Origin: JAZRPG01 sp045649105
Lineage (GTDB): Bacteria > Bacillota > Clostridia > Oscillospirales > JAAYXM01
Direction: 5' to 3'
DNA: 21,259 nucleotides
NCBI GenBank assembly: GCA_045649105.1
Contig: JAZRPG010000030.1
Span: 1-21,259 of the forward strand
Part shown: in pieces, positions 6,857 to 15,455 of the stretch
Layout: the number at the start of each line of letters is the position of its first letter
Position numbering within the stretch: the first letter of the stretch is position 1
Notes under the pieces: generated by a model
The model's input: only the letters and a program-made list of their open reading frames with translations
Told to the model about the DNA's origin: nothing
Databases searched by the model: none
Position numbers and translations under genes: made by a program

Positions 6857-8515
6857 ATGGCACAAAAACTGAAAATATTTTCTCTCGGCGGCCTGAATGA
6901 GATAGGCAAAAACATGTATATCTATGAATACGCGGGGGAAATAATCATCGTCGATGCAGGGCTTGCCTTCCCTGACGGCGATATGCTCGGTATTGACCTT
7001 GTCATACCTGACATGACCTATCTGAAAAAACACAAAAAGCGCGTCAGAGCAATTATCCTGACGCACGGGCATGAGGACCACATAGGAGCGTTGCCGTACC
7101 TCCTGCGCGAAGTCAATGTCCCGATTTACGCAACAAAGCTTACGGCCGGCATTGTAAGTAAAAAACTTGAGGAGCACAGACTTCTCTCCACTACAAAGGT
7201 GCGTATCATAACTGCCGGCGACCATGTGAAAATCGGCAGCTTCGATGTCGAGGCAATACATGTGAACCACTCGATTGCAGACGCAATTGCACTTGCAATA
7301 AAAACGCCTCTCGGAACCGTCATCCACACAGGCGACTACAAGCTTGACCTCACGCCGATTCAGGGTGAAATGATGGACATTGCACGGCTCGGCCAGCTGG
7401 GACGCGAAGGGGTGCTTGCTCTCCTCGGAGAGTCGACAAACATAGAGCGCCCGGGATATACGCTCTCAGAGTCGACTGTCGGCGAGACATTTGAGTCACT
7501 TTTTAAAGACTGCAAGCAGAGGATTATAGTCACAACCTTTGCCTCAAATGTACACCGTGTTCAACAGATAATACACGCTGCAGCAAAATACGGAAGAAAA
7601 GTTGCAATAAGCGGGCGCAGCATGGAAAACATAATGGATGTCGCAAAGAACATCGGCTATCTCGACATACCCAATGATGTTCTTGTCGACCTTAATACGA
7701 TTAACCGGCATCCGAAAAACAAAATGTGTATAATTACAACAGGCAGCCAGGGCGAGGAAATGTCCGGACTTTACCGAATCGCTTTTTCTGCGCACAAGAA
7801 GGTTGAAATCACCCCCGGCGACCGTGTTATCATATCAGCAAGTCCCATCCCGGGAAACGAAAAGGCCATCAGCACCGTCATAGACGAGCTGTATCGCAAG
7901 GGTGCCGAGGTCATATACGAAAAGCTTGCCGATGTACATGTTTCCGGGCACGCGTGTCAGGAGGAGCTCAAGCTAATGCTTGCGCTCACAAAACCAAAGT
8001 ATGTAATACCGATACACGGCGAGTACAGACACCTTAAAGCACATGAACAGCTTGCCGTCCGCATGGGCGTCAAGCCGAAAAATGTGTTCGTATGCGACAT
8101 AGGCCGCGTTATAGAGTTCACCGAAAAAGGCGCAAAGCTCGGCGCAACCGTCCCTGCAGGAAAAATTCTTATAGACGGTTCAGGCGTCGGCGATGTGGGC
8201 ACTGTAGTTCTTCGTGACCGCAAGCATCTCTCGCAGGACGGAATAATCACAGTTGTCGTCACTCTCGACAGTGCAAACGGCAGGATTGTTGCAGGGCCTG
8301 AGATTGTTTCGCGCGGATTCATTTATGTAAGAGAAGCCGAGGAAATGATGGAGGAGCTCAGACAGCTTTCAAACGATATTGTCACGGCATGTCTGCGTGA
8401 CACACGCATGGATTGGGCGACAATAAAAAACACTTTGAAGAACAAGCTTTCAGACTATCTGTATCAGAAGACAAAGCGCAGCCCGATGATTCTCCCGATT
8501 ATCATGGAGATATAA
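6857..8515 (+). CDS. rnj: Ribonuclease J
   Basis: This 552-residue metallo-beta-lactamase/beta-CASP nuclease performs 5'-to-3' exonucleolytic and endonucleolytic RNA decay and maturation in Firmicutes that lack an RNase E-centred system. The metal site is HGHEDH (residues 70-75), with further ligands suggested in NHSIADA (from 137) and HTGD (157-160). The beta-CASP domain follows, and the C-terminal 100 residues match the RNase J tail domain. Length is typical of RNase J1/J2. The start at 6857 is supported by the conserved MAQKLKIFSLGGLNEIGKNM opening; the ribosome binding site (GGAG far upstream, GTGA closer) is only fair. Only one copy is in view, so J1 versus J2 is not assigned. It is transcribed toward ftsZ and separated from it by two hairpins. 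Confidence 0.95.
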   Translation: MAQKLKIFSLGGLNEIGKNMYIYEYAGEIIIVDAGLAFPDGDMLGIDLVIPDMTYLKKHKKRVRAIILTHGHEDHIGALPYLLREVNVPIYATKLTAGIVSKKLEEHRLLSTTKVRIITAGDHVKIGSFDVEAIHVNHSIADAIALAIKTPLGTVIHTGDYKLDLTPIQGEMMDIARLGQLGREGVLALLGESTNIERPGYTLSESTVGETFESLFKDCKQRIIVTTFASNVHRVQQIIHAAAKYGRKVAISGRSMENIMDVAKNIGYLDIPNDVLVDLNTINRHPKNKMCIITTGSQGEEMSGLYRIAFSAHKKVEITPGDRVIISASPIPGNEKAISTVIDELYRKGAEVIYEKLADVHVSGHACQEELKLMLALTKPKYVIPIHGEYRHLKAHEQLAVRMGVKPKNVFVCDIGRVIEFTEKGAKLGATVPAGKILIDGSGVGDVGTVVLRDRKHLSQDGIITVVVTLDSANGRIVAGPEIVSRGFIYVREAEEMMEELRQLSNDIVTACLRDTRMDWATIKNTLKNKLSDYLYQKTKRSPMILPIIMEI

Positions 8516-8543
8516 TCCGAGTCTGAAACTCTGATACATCAAA

Positions 8544-8570
8544 AAAACTACCGGCATTGCCGGTAGTTTT
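8544..8570. terminator. Bidirectional rho-independent terminator (RNase J / ftsZ)
   Basis: AAAACTACCGGC (8544-8555) pairs perfectly with GCCGGTAGTTTT (8559-8570) around a 3-nt loop. On the minus strand the stem runs into seven Ts, a very good terminator for ftsZ. On the plus strand four Ts and a T-rich stretch follow for RNase J. Confidence 0.85.
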
Positions 8571-8583
8571 CCTTATATATGAC

Positions 8584-8617
8584 AACAGAGATGCAATTTT
8601 AAAATTGCATCTCTGTT
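8584..8617. repeat. 34-bp perfect palindrome between RNase J and ftsZ
   Basis: Positions 8584-8600 are the exact reverse complement of 8601-8617, with no spacer. In RNA it would fold into a 15-bp or longer hairpin from either strand. It sits 24 bp before the ftsZ stop and 13 bp from the terminator hairpin, and probably acts as a second transcription barrier or mRNA 3' end stabiliser. Confidence 0.8.
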
Positions 8618-8640
8618 TGTAATTACTTATCTGAATTAAT

Positions 8641-9789
8641 TTACTTTCTGTTTCCGAACATACGGAGAATAGCATCAAACGGCTCCTCATCGTCATCTTC
8701 ATCAGAAGCAGCTTCGGCAGTGTCCGTGTTTACTTCTTTTATAATATCATCAACAAGAGGATTAAGGGTGAACGGGCTTGTCTCTGCAGCAGCAGGAGCC
8801 GCGACTGCTGCAGGCTGTGCGGCAGTTGTCGCCTTTCCGTCAAAGCCGGTAGCAATAACCGTAACGCGGATTTCATCCTCAAGAGCCGGGTCAAACGCCG
8901 CACCGAAGATAATATTTGCATCCTCGTGAGCTGCCTCTCTTACCATATCCGCCGCAATCTCAACCTCGTCAAGGCAGATATCGAGTGAACCGGTTATGTT
9001 TATGATTACGCCGTGCGCACCGTTGATTGATGTCTCAAGAAGCGGGCTCTGTATAGCCATTCTCGCCGCCTCTGCAGCCTTATCTTTACCGGATGCACGG
9101 CCGACGCCCATATGTGAATATCCTGCATCCTTCATAATCTTCTTAACATCGGCAAAGTCGAGGTTTACAAGTCCGCCGCCGCTTATGAGCTCAGATATAC
9201 TCTGGATTGCCTGACGCAAAACATCATCCGCCACTTCAAACGCGTTGAGGAATGTAATCTTCTGCTCTGAAACGCATTTAAGACGCTCATTCGGAATAAC
9301 AACAAGAGAGTCAACCCTTGTCTTTAAATTCTCAATTCCTTCCTCAGCCTGAAGCATGCGCTTTTTGCCCTCAAAGCCAAACGGCTTTGTAACAACGCCG
9401 ATTGTCAGAATGTCCATCTCTCTGGCAATATCCGCAACTATCGGAGCAGCTCCCGTTCCCGTGCCGCCTCCCATACCTGCAGTGATGAATACCATATCGG
9501 TACCCTCAAGCATCTTTTTTATAGCCTCACGGCTCTCCTCTGCAGCCTTTCTTCCGACCTCAGGGTCAGAGCCGGCGCCAAGGCCTTTGGTAAGCTTCTC
9601 TCCGAGCTGAATTTTATATGTAGCACATGAGGCACGCAGTGCCTGTCTGTCTGTATTCATGACGATAAACTCCACGCCTCTTACGCCGGAGTTAATCATC
9701 TGATTGACAGCGTTTCCGCCGCCACCTCCCGCACCTATTACTTTGATAGGTACTATAACATCAGAACCGGAATCCAACTCAAATGGCAT
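8641..9789 (-). CDS. ftsZ: Cell division protein FtsZ
   Basis: This 382-residue tubulin-like GTPase forms the Z-ring at midcell. The N-terminal nucleotide fold shows IKVIGAGGGGGNAVNQMI (residues 15-32), the tubulin signature GGGTGTG is at 107-113, and the T7 synergy loop NLDFADVKKIMKDAG supplies the catalytic aspartates. The C-terminal linker is Ala-rich then acidic, ending in EEPFDAILRMFGNRK. That is a loose version of the usual C-terminal peptide (D-I-P-x-F-L-R). The start at 9789 has AGGAGG 9 nt upstream and opens with MPFELDSG, typical of clostridial FtsZ; a longer reading to 9822 lacks a site. It is the last gene of the cluster, 142 bp after ftsQ, with its own promoter and a strong terminator. 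No ftsA is adjacent. Confidence 0.97.
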   Translation of the reverse strand: MPFELDSGSDVIVPIKVIGAGGGGGNAVNQMINSGVRGVEFIVMNTDRQALRASCATYKIQLGEKLTKGLGAGSDPEVGRKAAEESREAIKKMLEGTDMVFITAGMGGGTGTGAAPIVADIAREMDILTIGVVTKPFGFEGKKRMLQAEEGIENLKTRVDSLVVIPNERLKCVSEQKITFLNAFEVADDVLRQAIQSISELISGGGLVNLDFADVKKIMKDAGYSHMGVGRASGKDKAAEAARMAIQSPLLETSINGAHGVIINITGSLDICLDEVEIAADMVREAAHEDANIIFGAAFDPALEDEIRVTVIATGFDGKATTAAQPAAVAAPAAAETSPFTLNPLVDDIIKEVNTDTAEAASDEDDDEEPFDAILRMFGNRK

Positions 9790-9833
9790 ATGTAAAATCC
9801 TCCTTGAGATTATCTTTAGCATTCTCCCTTATC

Positions 9834-9862
9834 ATTGTATATTCTTTTTCACAAAAGGTCAA
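9834..9862 (-). promoter_or_regulatory. Sigma-A-like promoter of ftsZ
   Basis: On the minus strand TTGACC (9857-9862) and TACAAT (9834-9839) are 17 bp apart, one mismatch from consensus in each hexamer. The leader is about 37 nt. It allows ftsZ to be expressed apart from the upstream cell-wall genes. Confidence 0.75.
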
Positions 9863-9931
9863 TAGGTATAGCAAAAATATTGAAAAATTTTTTCACAATA
9901 CACTATATATAGTATTTTTTACCAAAACACA

Positions 9932-10795
9932 TTACTCCCGGGCATTATCGGAATTTTCTTCCGTTTCTCCGTTTTCCTGACCGTTTTGAGCAGGCTCCTC
10001 CTCACCCGCCACGGGCGGCAGGGGCTCCTTTTCTGAAAGGTCTATATTGCTGTCAGGCTTAAAGCGCGCCTCGACAACTTTGCTTACATTTATCGTTCCC
10101 TTATCAAAGTCTGTGAGCTCTGATATCACAGCCTTCAGCATCTTTATCTTACGGCTGAGCTCCGTTGTATCGCCCAACCCGACAAAAAACCTGTCTCCGT
10201 ACACTATATTTATGCTGTACAGCTTATCAATTTCAACGCGCGCAACATTTCCGATAAGCTCTGTACCGCATAACGCCGTCAGAACCTCACGCAATACCGG
10301 AAGCTGGTCCTCATTCTTCAATATAAGGGGCGAACCTGCATGCGGCGTCACCATTTCCGCCCCTGTTACCTTAGGCACCTTTATCTCCGCAGTCTCAGAA
10401 AGCATCTCAAGAATGTACGCATTTTTATCTATGAGCCAGCGATTGCCGTCAGACATTATATATGCTGCAGGGATTCTGTCCGTAATTTCAAACACGAATT
10501 TATCCGGAAGCCTCCTGCGTATCTTTATCTGTTCAATATACGGATACTTCTCAAGTATTCTTGTCGCTACATCAAATTTGTTGACGAGAAACATGTTGTC
10601 ACCCGACTCAATCCCCGAAACCTCGATTATTTCAGCCGGGTCATATCTCGTCTCACCTATAACCTCCACCTCTGCAACCTTCAGAAAAACTATTACCGAG
10701 GTTATGATAGCACCGACAACAATGCAAAATGTGACCAGCGACAGAAAAAAATTGCCGCCGCGCCTTTTTCTTCTCCTGTGTTTTCTCGATGACAT
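9932..10795 (-). CDS. ftsQ: Cell division protein FtsQ/DivIB
   Basis: A 287-residue bitopic membrane protein of the FtsQ-FtsL-FtsB core that links the Z-ring to septal wall synthesis. A very basic cytoplasmic tail (RKHRRRKRR) precedes one membrane span at about residues 16-38. The extracytoplasmic POTRA domain follows (about 41-112, with VEVIGETRYDPAEIIEVSGI and the R-R-R-L-P motif), then the beta domain. The last 40 residues are acidic and low in complexity, rich in Glu, Asn and Gln. The start at 10795 follows AGGTGA by 7 nt and is 11 bp from the end of murA. Sequence divergence is normal for this family, but size, topology and place in the cluster agree. Confidence 0.9.
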   Translation of the reverse strand: MSSRKHRRRKRRGGNFFLSLVTFCIVVGAIITSVIVFLKVAEVEVIGETRYDPAEIIEVSGIESGDNMFLVNKFDVATRILEKYPYIEQIKIRRRLPDKFVFEITDRIPAAYIMSDGNRWLIDKNAYILEMLSETAEIKVPKVTGAEMVTPHAGSPLILKNEDQLPVLREVLTALCGTELIGNVARVEIDKLYSINIVYGDRFFVGLGDTTELSRKIKMLKAVISELTDFDKGTINVSKVVEARFKPDSNIDLSEKEPLPPVAGEEEPAQNGQENGETEENSDNARE

Positions 10796-10806
10796 ATTCT
10801 TTTCAC

Positions 10807-12063
10807 CTACTTTGTTATGCGCTTTACGTCCGCGCCAAGTGCAGACATACTCTCCTCAATTTTCTCATATCCGCGGTCTATATGCTCAACGCCGGAAATC
10901 TCACTTTTGCCCTCTGCGCTCATTGCGGCAAGCACAAGCGCCGCACCTCCGCGCAGGTCCTGCGCAGTTATCATATTGCCATACAGCTTCGGCACACCGG
11001 AAACGAGTGCAAGCCGTCCCTCTATCGATATTTTCGCCCCGAGGCGCGCAAGCTCGCCTACATGCCTGTATCTTCCGTCAAATATATTTTCAACAAACAC
11101 TGATTTCCCCTCGGCGCGTACAGCTGCCGCCATAAGCGGCGGTTGTGCATCTGTCGGGAATCCCGGATACGGAAGCGTCCGTACAATGCGGACAGCGTGA
11201 AGCGCGCCGCTTCTCTTAAGCTCGGCAAAATCACGCCCGATTTTTATATCACATCCCATACCCTCAAGAACCGATACGAGTGTTGAGACATGCTCAGGGA
11301 CTATGTTATCAATGTGTACATGCCCGCCGCATACTGCCGCCGCGCACATATATGTCGCGGCTACTATCCTGTCAGGCATTACGGTAAATTCTGCATCTGA
11401 AAATTCCTTGCCGCCTTCAATTATGACGGTGGAGCTTCCTGCGCCCTTTACCTTAACGCCCATAGAAATAAGAAAATTTTGCAAATCCTCTATCTCAGGC
11501 TCGCGCGCCGCGTTTATTATCCTCGTCTTCCCCTCACAGGCAGTTGCGGCAAGCATAGTGTTTTCAGTAGCTCCCACGCTTGGGAATGAGAGCACTATGT
11601 CACGGCCGCGCATCTTTTTTGCCGAGCATTTTATCGCTCCGCCCACCTCATCAATATGCGCACCAAGGCGCCGTAGCGACGAGATATGAAGGTCAATAGG
11701 ACGTGCACCGAGCTCACATCCGCCCGGAGCAGACAGCGAAATATGCCCGCACCTCGCGAGTATTGCTCCCATAAATATCACAGACGAGCGCATCTCGCGC
11801 ATAAGACCATCAGGAATTTCGCACCTTGTGACATTTGATGAATCCACAACGACGGTGTCCCCGTCGCGCTCAACCTTACACCCGATGTGTTTAAGAATTT
11901 CTATCGCGGCTGATACATCCCTGAGTTGCGGGCAGTTATGTATCGTGCTCACACCCGCATTTATTATCGTAGCTGACAGTATAGGCAGAACACTGTTTTT
12001 GGAGCCATGCACCGAGACGCTCCCCCCGAGCGTTCTGCCGCCGTTTACAATCAATGTGCTCAT
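10807..12063 (-). CDS. murA: UDP-N-acetylglucosamine 1-carboxyvinyltransferase
   Basis: This 418-residue cytoplasmic enzyme transfers enolpyruvate from PEP to UDP-GlcNAc, the first committed step of peptidoglycan synthesis and the target of fosfomycin. The active-site cysteine is C116 in PGGCELGARP, so the enzyme should be of the fosfomycin-sensitive type. K22 and N23 in GSKNSVLP match the conserved substrate-binding pair, and the MRSS segment near residue 91 fits the PEP-binding Arg. The inside-out alpha/beta barrel repeat length is normal. The start at 12063 is taken because the conserved MSTLIVNGG opening has AGGGTG about 10 nt upstream; an in-frame reading to 12132 adds a cysteine-rich stretch unlike MurA. 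It occupies the place where murB sits in Bacillus subtilis. Confidence 0.95.
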   Translation of the reverse strand: MSTLIVNGGRTLGGSVSVHGSKNSVLPILSATIINAGVSTIHNCPQLRDVSAAIEILKHIGCKVERDGDTVVVDSSNVTRCEIPDGLMREMRSSVIFMGAILARCGHISLSAPGGCELGARPIDLHISSLRRLGAHIDEVGGAIKCSAKKMRGRDIVLSFPSVGATENTMLAATACEGKTRIINAAREPEIEDLQNFLISMGVKVKGAGSSTVIIEGGKEFSDAEFTVMPDRIVAATYMCAAAVCGGHVHIDNIVPEHVSTLVSVLEGMGCDIKIGRDFAELKRSGALHAVRIVRTLPYPGFPTDAQPPLMAAAVRAEGKSVFVENIFDGRYRHVGELARLGAKISIEGRLALVSGVPKLYGNMITAQDLRGGAALVLAAMSAEGKSEISGVEHIDRGYEKIEESMSALGADVKRITK

Positions 12064-12158
12064 ATCAAGAAAGCACCCTCTCCCGCATACTTTTTCGCAC
12101 CTTTGGCGCTGTTTACACGGTATCTTATGCAAATGCGGAAAAATGGGTTACACTTTTG

Positions 12159-13280
12159 CTATCTTGCTATTTTAATTATCTCATTATATATTGCCTCTCC
12201 GGCATCAAGAACGGAAATTTTTCCAAGCGCCCGTGACATCTCGCGCCTTTTCTCCTCATCTGAAAGAAGCTCACTTGCCGTATCAAAAAGAAGCTTTGGC
12301 GTAACAGCCGACTCCTCGATAACAACAGCGCCGCCGCAAACCTCAAGCTCACGCGCATTTTTAAGCTGATGGTTGTTCGTTACATTGGGCGACGGAACTA
12401 TGACAGACGGCTTGCCGAGCGCAGTGATTTCCGCAAGAGTGCTTGCGCCGCCGCGGCACATCACAAGGTCTGCCGCCGCAAGCACGCGCGGCATGTCATC
12501 TATATACTCACGGAGCGTGATATTTCCGAACTTTTCTAAATCAACTCCAAGGTCTGAAATATACTTCGGCATCCACTCATACCCGAATTTACCTGTGGCA
12601 TGAATGTGGTAAAATTCCGCTTTTTTCTCAGTCTCAAGCTTTATGAATTCCGCAATGTGTTTATTCATTTCACGCGCACCGAGCGAGCCCCAGAAGCTCA
12701 CAAGCAACGGCTTTTCCGAAAGTCCGAGCTCCTCGCGCGCTTTATTCCTGTCATACATTAAAATGTCTTCTCTTACGGGAGTCCCCACAACGGCGCACGA
12801 AGCGCGCTTGTCTATAAGCTCACGGCTCGATTCAAAATTCAAAAGCACCTTTGAGACCCTTCCCGAGAGGACCCTTGTGACAAGTCCGGGATACGCATTC
12901 GACTCGTGAAGAAGCGTTGGAATCTTGAGCTTTGATGCCGCGCCAAGAGCAGGAAAGCATGCATATCCGCCGGTGCCGATAACCGCATCAGGCTTAAATT
13001 CCTTTAAAATTTTTGCTGCATCATGCTCTGCCACATAGGCTTTTTTCAATGCTCGCACATTTTTCATAAGGCTTGAGGGGGATATTCCTCTCGAAATACC
13101 CTCTGCCTCTATCGTCCTTATGCCAAAGCCTGCATCACGCACAAGCCTCGTTTCCATTCCTCCGCTTACGCCAAGGAACAGTATTTTTGCATCACTTTTT
13201 CTTGCACGCACAAGTTTCGCAACCGCAATCGCCGGATTTATATGTCCGCCGGTGCCGCCACATGCAAACACAAGCCGCAC
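12159..13280 (-). CDS. murG: Lipid II synthase: UDP-GlcNAc--lipid I GlcNAc transferase
   Basis: A 373-residue GT-B fold (GT28) glycosyltransferase at the inner membrane face that adds GlcNAc to lipid I to make lipid II. The first glycine-rich loop is GGTGGH (residues 8-13), followed by INPAIAVA. The donor-binding part has CRGGASTLAEITALGKPSVI and the N-N-H-Q-x-x-N-A motif of MurG. The start is GTG at 13280, preceded by AGGAGG 7 nt upstream. The gene begins 11 bp after ftsW ends. A gap of 95 bp separates it from murA, without a clear promoter or terminator, so they are probably co-transcribed. Confidence 0.95.
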   Translation of the reverse strand: MRLVFACGGTGGHINPAIAVAKLVRARKSDAKILFLGVSGGMETRLVRDAGFGIRTIEAEGISRGISPSSLMKNVRALKKAYVAEHDAAKILKEFKPDAVIGTGGYACFPALGAASKLKIPTLLHESNAYPGLVTRVLSGRVSKVLLNFESSRELIDKRASCAVVGTPVREDILMYDRNKAREELGLSEKPLLVSFWGSLGAREMNKHIAEFIKLETEKKAEFYHIHATGKFGYEWMPKYISDLGVDLEKFGNITLREYIDDMPRVLAAADLVMCRGGASTLAEITALGKPSVIVPSPNVTNNHQLKNARELEVCGGAVVIEESAVTPKLLFDTASELLSDEEKRREMSRALGKISVLDAGEAIYNEIIKIAR

Positions 13281-13291
13281 AAAACCCCCTC

Positions 13292-14443
13292 CTAACCTGC
13301 CTTTTTCGCCGGAATGTACCGTGAAACAGACAGCACTACACCCATCTCGGCAAGAAGTATCAGAAGCGCTGTTCCTCCGTAGCTGAAGAACGGAAGCGAT
13401 GCACCCGTAACGGGAAGCACGCCTGTTACAACGCCTATATTAAGAAAAGTCTGAAGTGCAACCATCGTTGTTATTCCGGCAGCAAGCAAGGCGCCGAACT
13501 TATCGCGCGCATGCATCGCTATCCAATAGCCCCTTATTATGAGGAGCGCAAAAAGCACCATTATTATCGTTGCCCCGACAAATCCGAGCTCCTCGCACAC
13601 GATGGCGAATATGAAATCGTTATGAGCCTCAGGAAGATACAGATACTTCTGCCTGCTGTTGCCAAATCCGAGACCGAGCATTCCGCCTGAGCCTATAGCA
13701 TAAAGCGACTGAATTATCTGGTATCCGTCCCCTCTGGGGTCGGAAAACGGATTAAGCCATGTCTGCACACGCTGTCTTGCATAATCAAGAAAGCTTATTG
13801 CCGCCGCACCCGCGACTCCCGCGGCACCTATAGCGCCCGCAAACCATGCCCAATGTGTGCCGCCCATAAACATAAGTGCGGCTCCGACACCTACGATAAG
13901 CACGGCTCCGGAAAGGTGCGGCTCAAGGAACATAAGTCCCGCCATTATTGCAAGAATAATTACGAACGGGAGAACACCGTACCTGAAGGTGTGCATTTTT
14001 TCAGAATACACGGAAATCATGCTCGAAAAGAAAAATATTACCGCAACTTTTGCAATCTCTGACGGCTGGAACTGGATGAACCCAAGATTTATCCATCGCT
14101 TTTCGCCGTAGTTACCCGTTCCTACAACCAGAACAAGAATAAGAAGGACTATGCTTAAAAGAAGGAGCAACGGTGAAAAAACCCTGAATTTCCGATAGTC
14201 CATAAAGCTTATAATGAACATTACCGTAATTCCCACTACGGCAAATATCGCCTGCCTTATAAAATAGTATGTAGATGCCTTATTCTCGTAATATGCGGCT
14301 GCATAACTTGACGAAAACACCATAAGAAGACCTATTGCCATAAGGACAATTACAAGTATTAAAAAAGGATAATCAATCGTGCCGCGCGCAGAGTTTGCCT
14401 TTTCGCCGACAGCCGAAGCTGCAGCCCGATTCCTTCCTGCCAT
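13292..14443 (-). CDS. ftsW: SEDS septal peptidoglycan glycosyltransferase FtsW/SpoVE
   Basis: A 383-residue polytopic protein with about ten membrane segments that polymerises lipid II into glycan strands during septation, paired with a class B PBP. After a basic, alanine-rich cytoplasmic start the first span contains the FSSSYAAAY segment. Further SEDS marks are GFIQFQPSEIAKVAVIFFFS, the loop EAHNDFIFAIVCEELGF and the end FFSYGGTALLILLAEMGVVL. Location between mraY and murG, as for spoVE in Bacillus, and the PBP partner four genes upstream favour FtsW/SpoVE over RodA. The start at 14443 follows a GGGGAG 12 nt upstream. A gap of only 20 bp separates it from mraY, and murD, normally found here, is missing. 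Confidence 0.93.
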   Translation of the reverse strand: MAGRNRAAASAVGEKANSARGTIDYPFLILVIVLMAIGLLMVFSSSYAAAYYENKASTYYFIRQAIFAVVGITVMFIISFMDYRKFRVFSPLLLLLSIVLLILVLVVGTGNYGEKRWINLGFIQFQPSEIAKVAVIFFFSSMISVYSEKMHTFRYGVLPFVIILAIMAGLMFLEPHLSGAVLIVGVGAALMFMGGTHWAWFAGAIGAAGVAGAAAISFLDYARQRVQTWLNPFSDPRGDGYQIIQSLYAIGSGGMLGLGFGNSRQKYLYLPEAHNDFIFAIVCEELGFVGATIIMVLFALLIIRGYWIAMHARDKFGALLAAGITTMVALQTFLNIGVVTGVLPVTGASLPFFSYGGTALLILLAEMGVVLSVSRYIPAKKAG

Positions 14444-14463
14444 ACTTTAAACACGCTCCCCTG

Positions 14464-15453
14464 CTAAAATACCCTTCCCGACACACCAAAAAAGCCGAGA
14501 AGACAACCAATTGCGGATACTGTCATAAATATTGCACAGACTTTTCTTTCATTCCAGCCCGACATCTCAAAATGATGGTGTATCGGCGCCATTTTAAAAA
14601 GACGCTTGCCGTGAGTTATTTTAAACCACACAACCTGCAACATTACTGACAGTGCCTCAACTATATACACAACGCCTACAACAATAAGTATAAGCGGCAT
14701 ATCGTACGCAAAAGCAAGCCCGCAAACTGCACCGCCGAGGAACAAAGAGCCCGTATCCCCCATAAAGACCTTTGCAGGATTGAAGTTATATACAAGAAAA
14801 GCCGCAAGTGCTCCAAGCAACGCCGATGAAAACATCCCGACGGGCGAAAAGGACATATACGCACCGATAATGGCAAACACAAGCGTAACGGGTATGGTTA
14901 CGCTCGTTGCAAGTCCGTCTACGCCGTCCGTAAGGTTTACGGCATTGACCGTGCCTACTATCGCGAGAAGCATCAGTATAAGGTACGGTATCCAGCTTAT
15001 GCTTATCGTCGTATTAAAAAACGGTATGTACAACGCAGGTGTCAAATCGCCGAGCATGCGAAGCAGTGACAGAAAAACTGCCGCCGACGTAATCTGCAGA
15101 ATAAGCTTTTGCATCGCGGTAAGACCCTGATTTTTCTTTTTCATTATTTTTGCATAATCATCTATAAAACCTATAAATCCAAAGACTGACGCAAACAGAA
15201 ATACGATTATATGGCGGAAATCCCCCGATGTCATATGCGGAATCCCCACAATAAGCGTCGCCGCACCGCTGCCGACTATAAACATTATGCCGCCCATTGT
15301 CGGTGTTCCTTGCTTGCCCATGTGCCATTTCGGGCCTATCTCAAGAATTTTCTGGCCGAACTTCAGCTTTTTTAAATACGGTATAAGCAGCTTACCGAAA
15401 AGAAGCGTTATTGCAAACGCCGATACGGCAGCCCACAAGTATTCCGAAAACAT
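14464..15453 (-). CDS. mraY: Phospho-N-acetylmuramoyl-pentapeptide transferase
   Basis: A 329-residue integral membrane enzyme with about ten spans. It moves phospho-MurNAc-pentapeptide from UDP to undecaprenyl phosphate, forming lipid I. The catalytic and magnesium-binding residues are visible: DDY at 98-100, NLTDGVDGLA at 173-182, MGDTGS at 231-236 and HHHFE at 292-296. Length is about that of other Firmicute MraY proteins. The start at 15453 has AGAGGGTG about 5 nt upstream and is 2 bp from the end of murF, so translation is probably coupled. Confidence 0.97.
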   Translation of the reverse strand: MFSEYLWAAVSAFAITLLFGKLLIPYLKKLKFGQKILEIGPKWHMGKQGTPTMGGIMFIVGSGAATLIVGIPHMTSGDFRHIIVFLFASVFGFIGFIDDYAKIMKKKNQGLTAMQKLILQITSAAVFLSLLRMLGDLTPALYIPFFNTTISISWIPYLILMLLAIVGTVNAVNLTDGVDGLATSVTIPVTLVFAIIGAYMSFSPVGMFSSALLGALAAFLVYNFNPAKVFMGDTGSLFLGGAVCGLAFAYDMPLILIVVGVVYIVEALSVMLQVVWFKITHGKRLFKMAPIHHHFEMSGWNERKVCAIFMTVSAIGCLLGFFGVSGRVF

Positions 15454-15455
15454 TT

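Noticed and set aside
10047..11135. Open frame of 362 codons on the plus strand
   Set aside because: It lies opposite ftsQ and murA, has no ribosome binding site or recognisable protein features, and reflects codon bias of the genes on the other strand.
12064..12132. Longer murA start at 12132
   Set aside because: The added 23 residues are cysteine-rich and unlike MurA, and the conserved opening with its ribosome binding site is at 12063.
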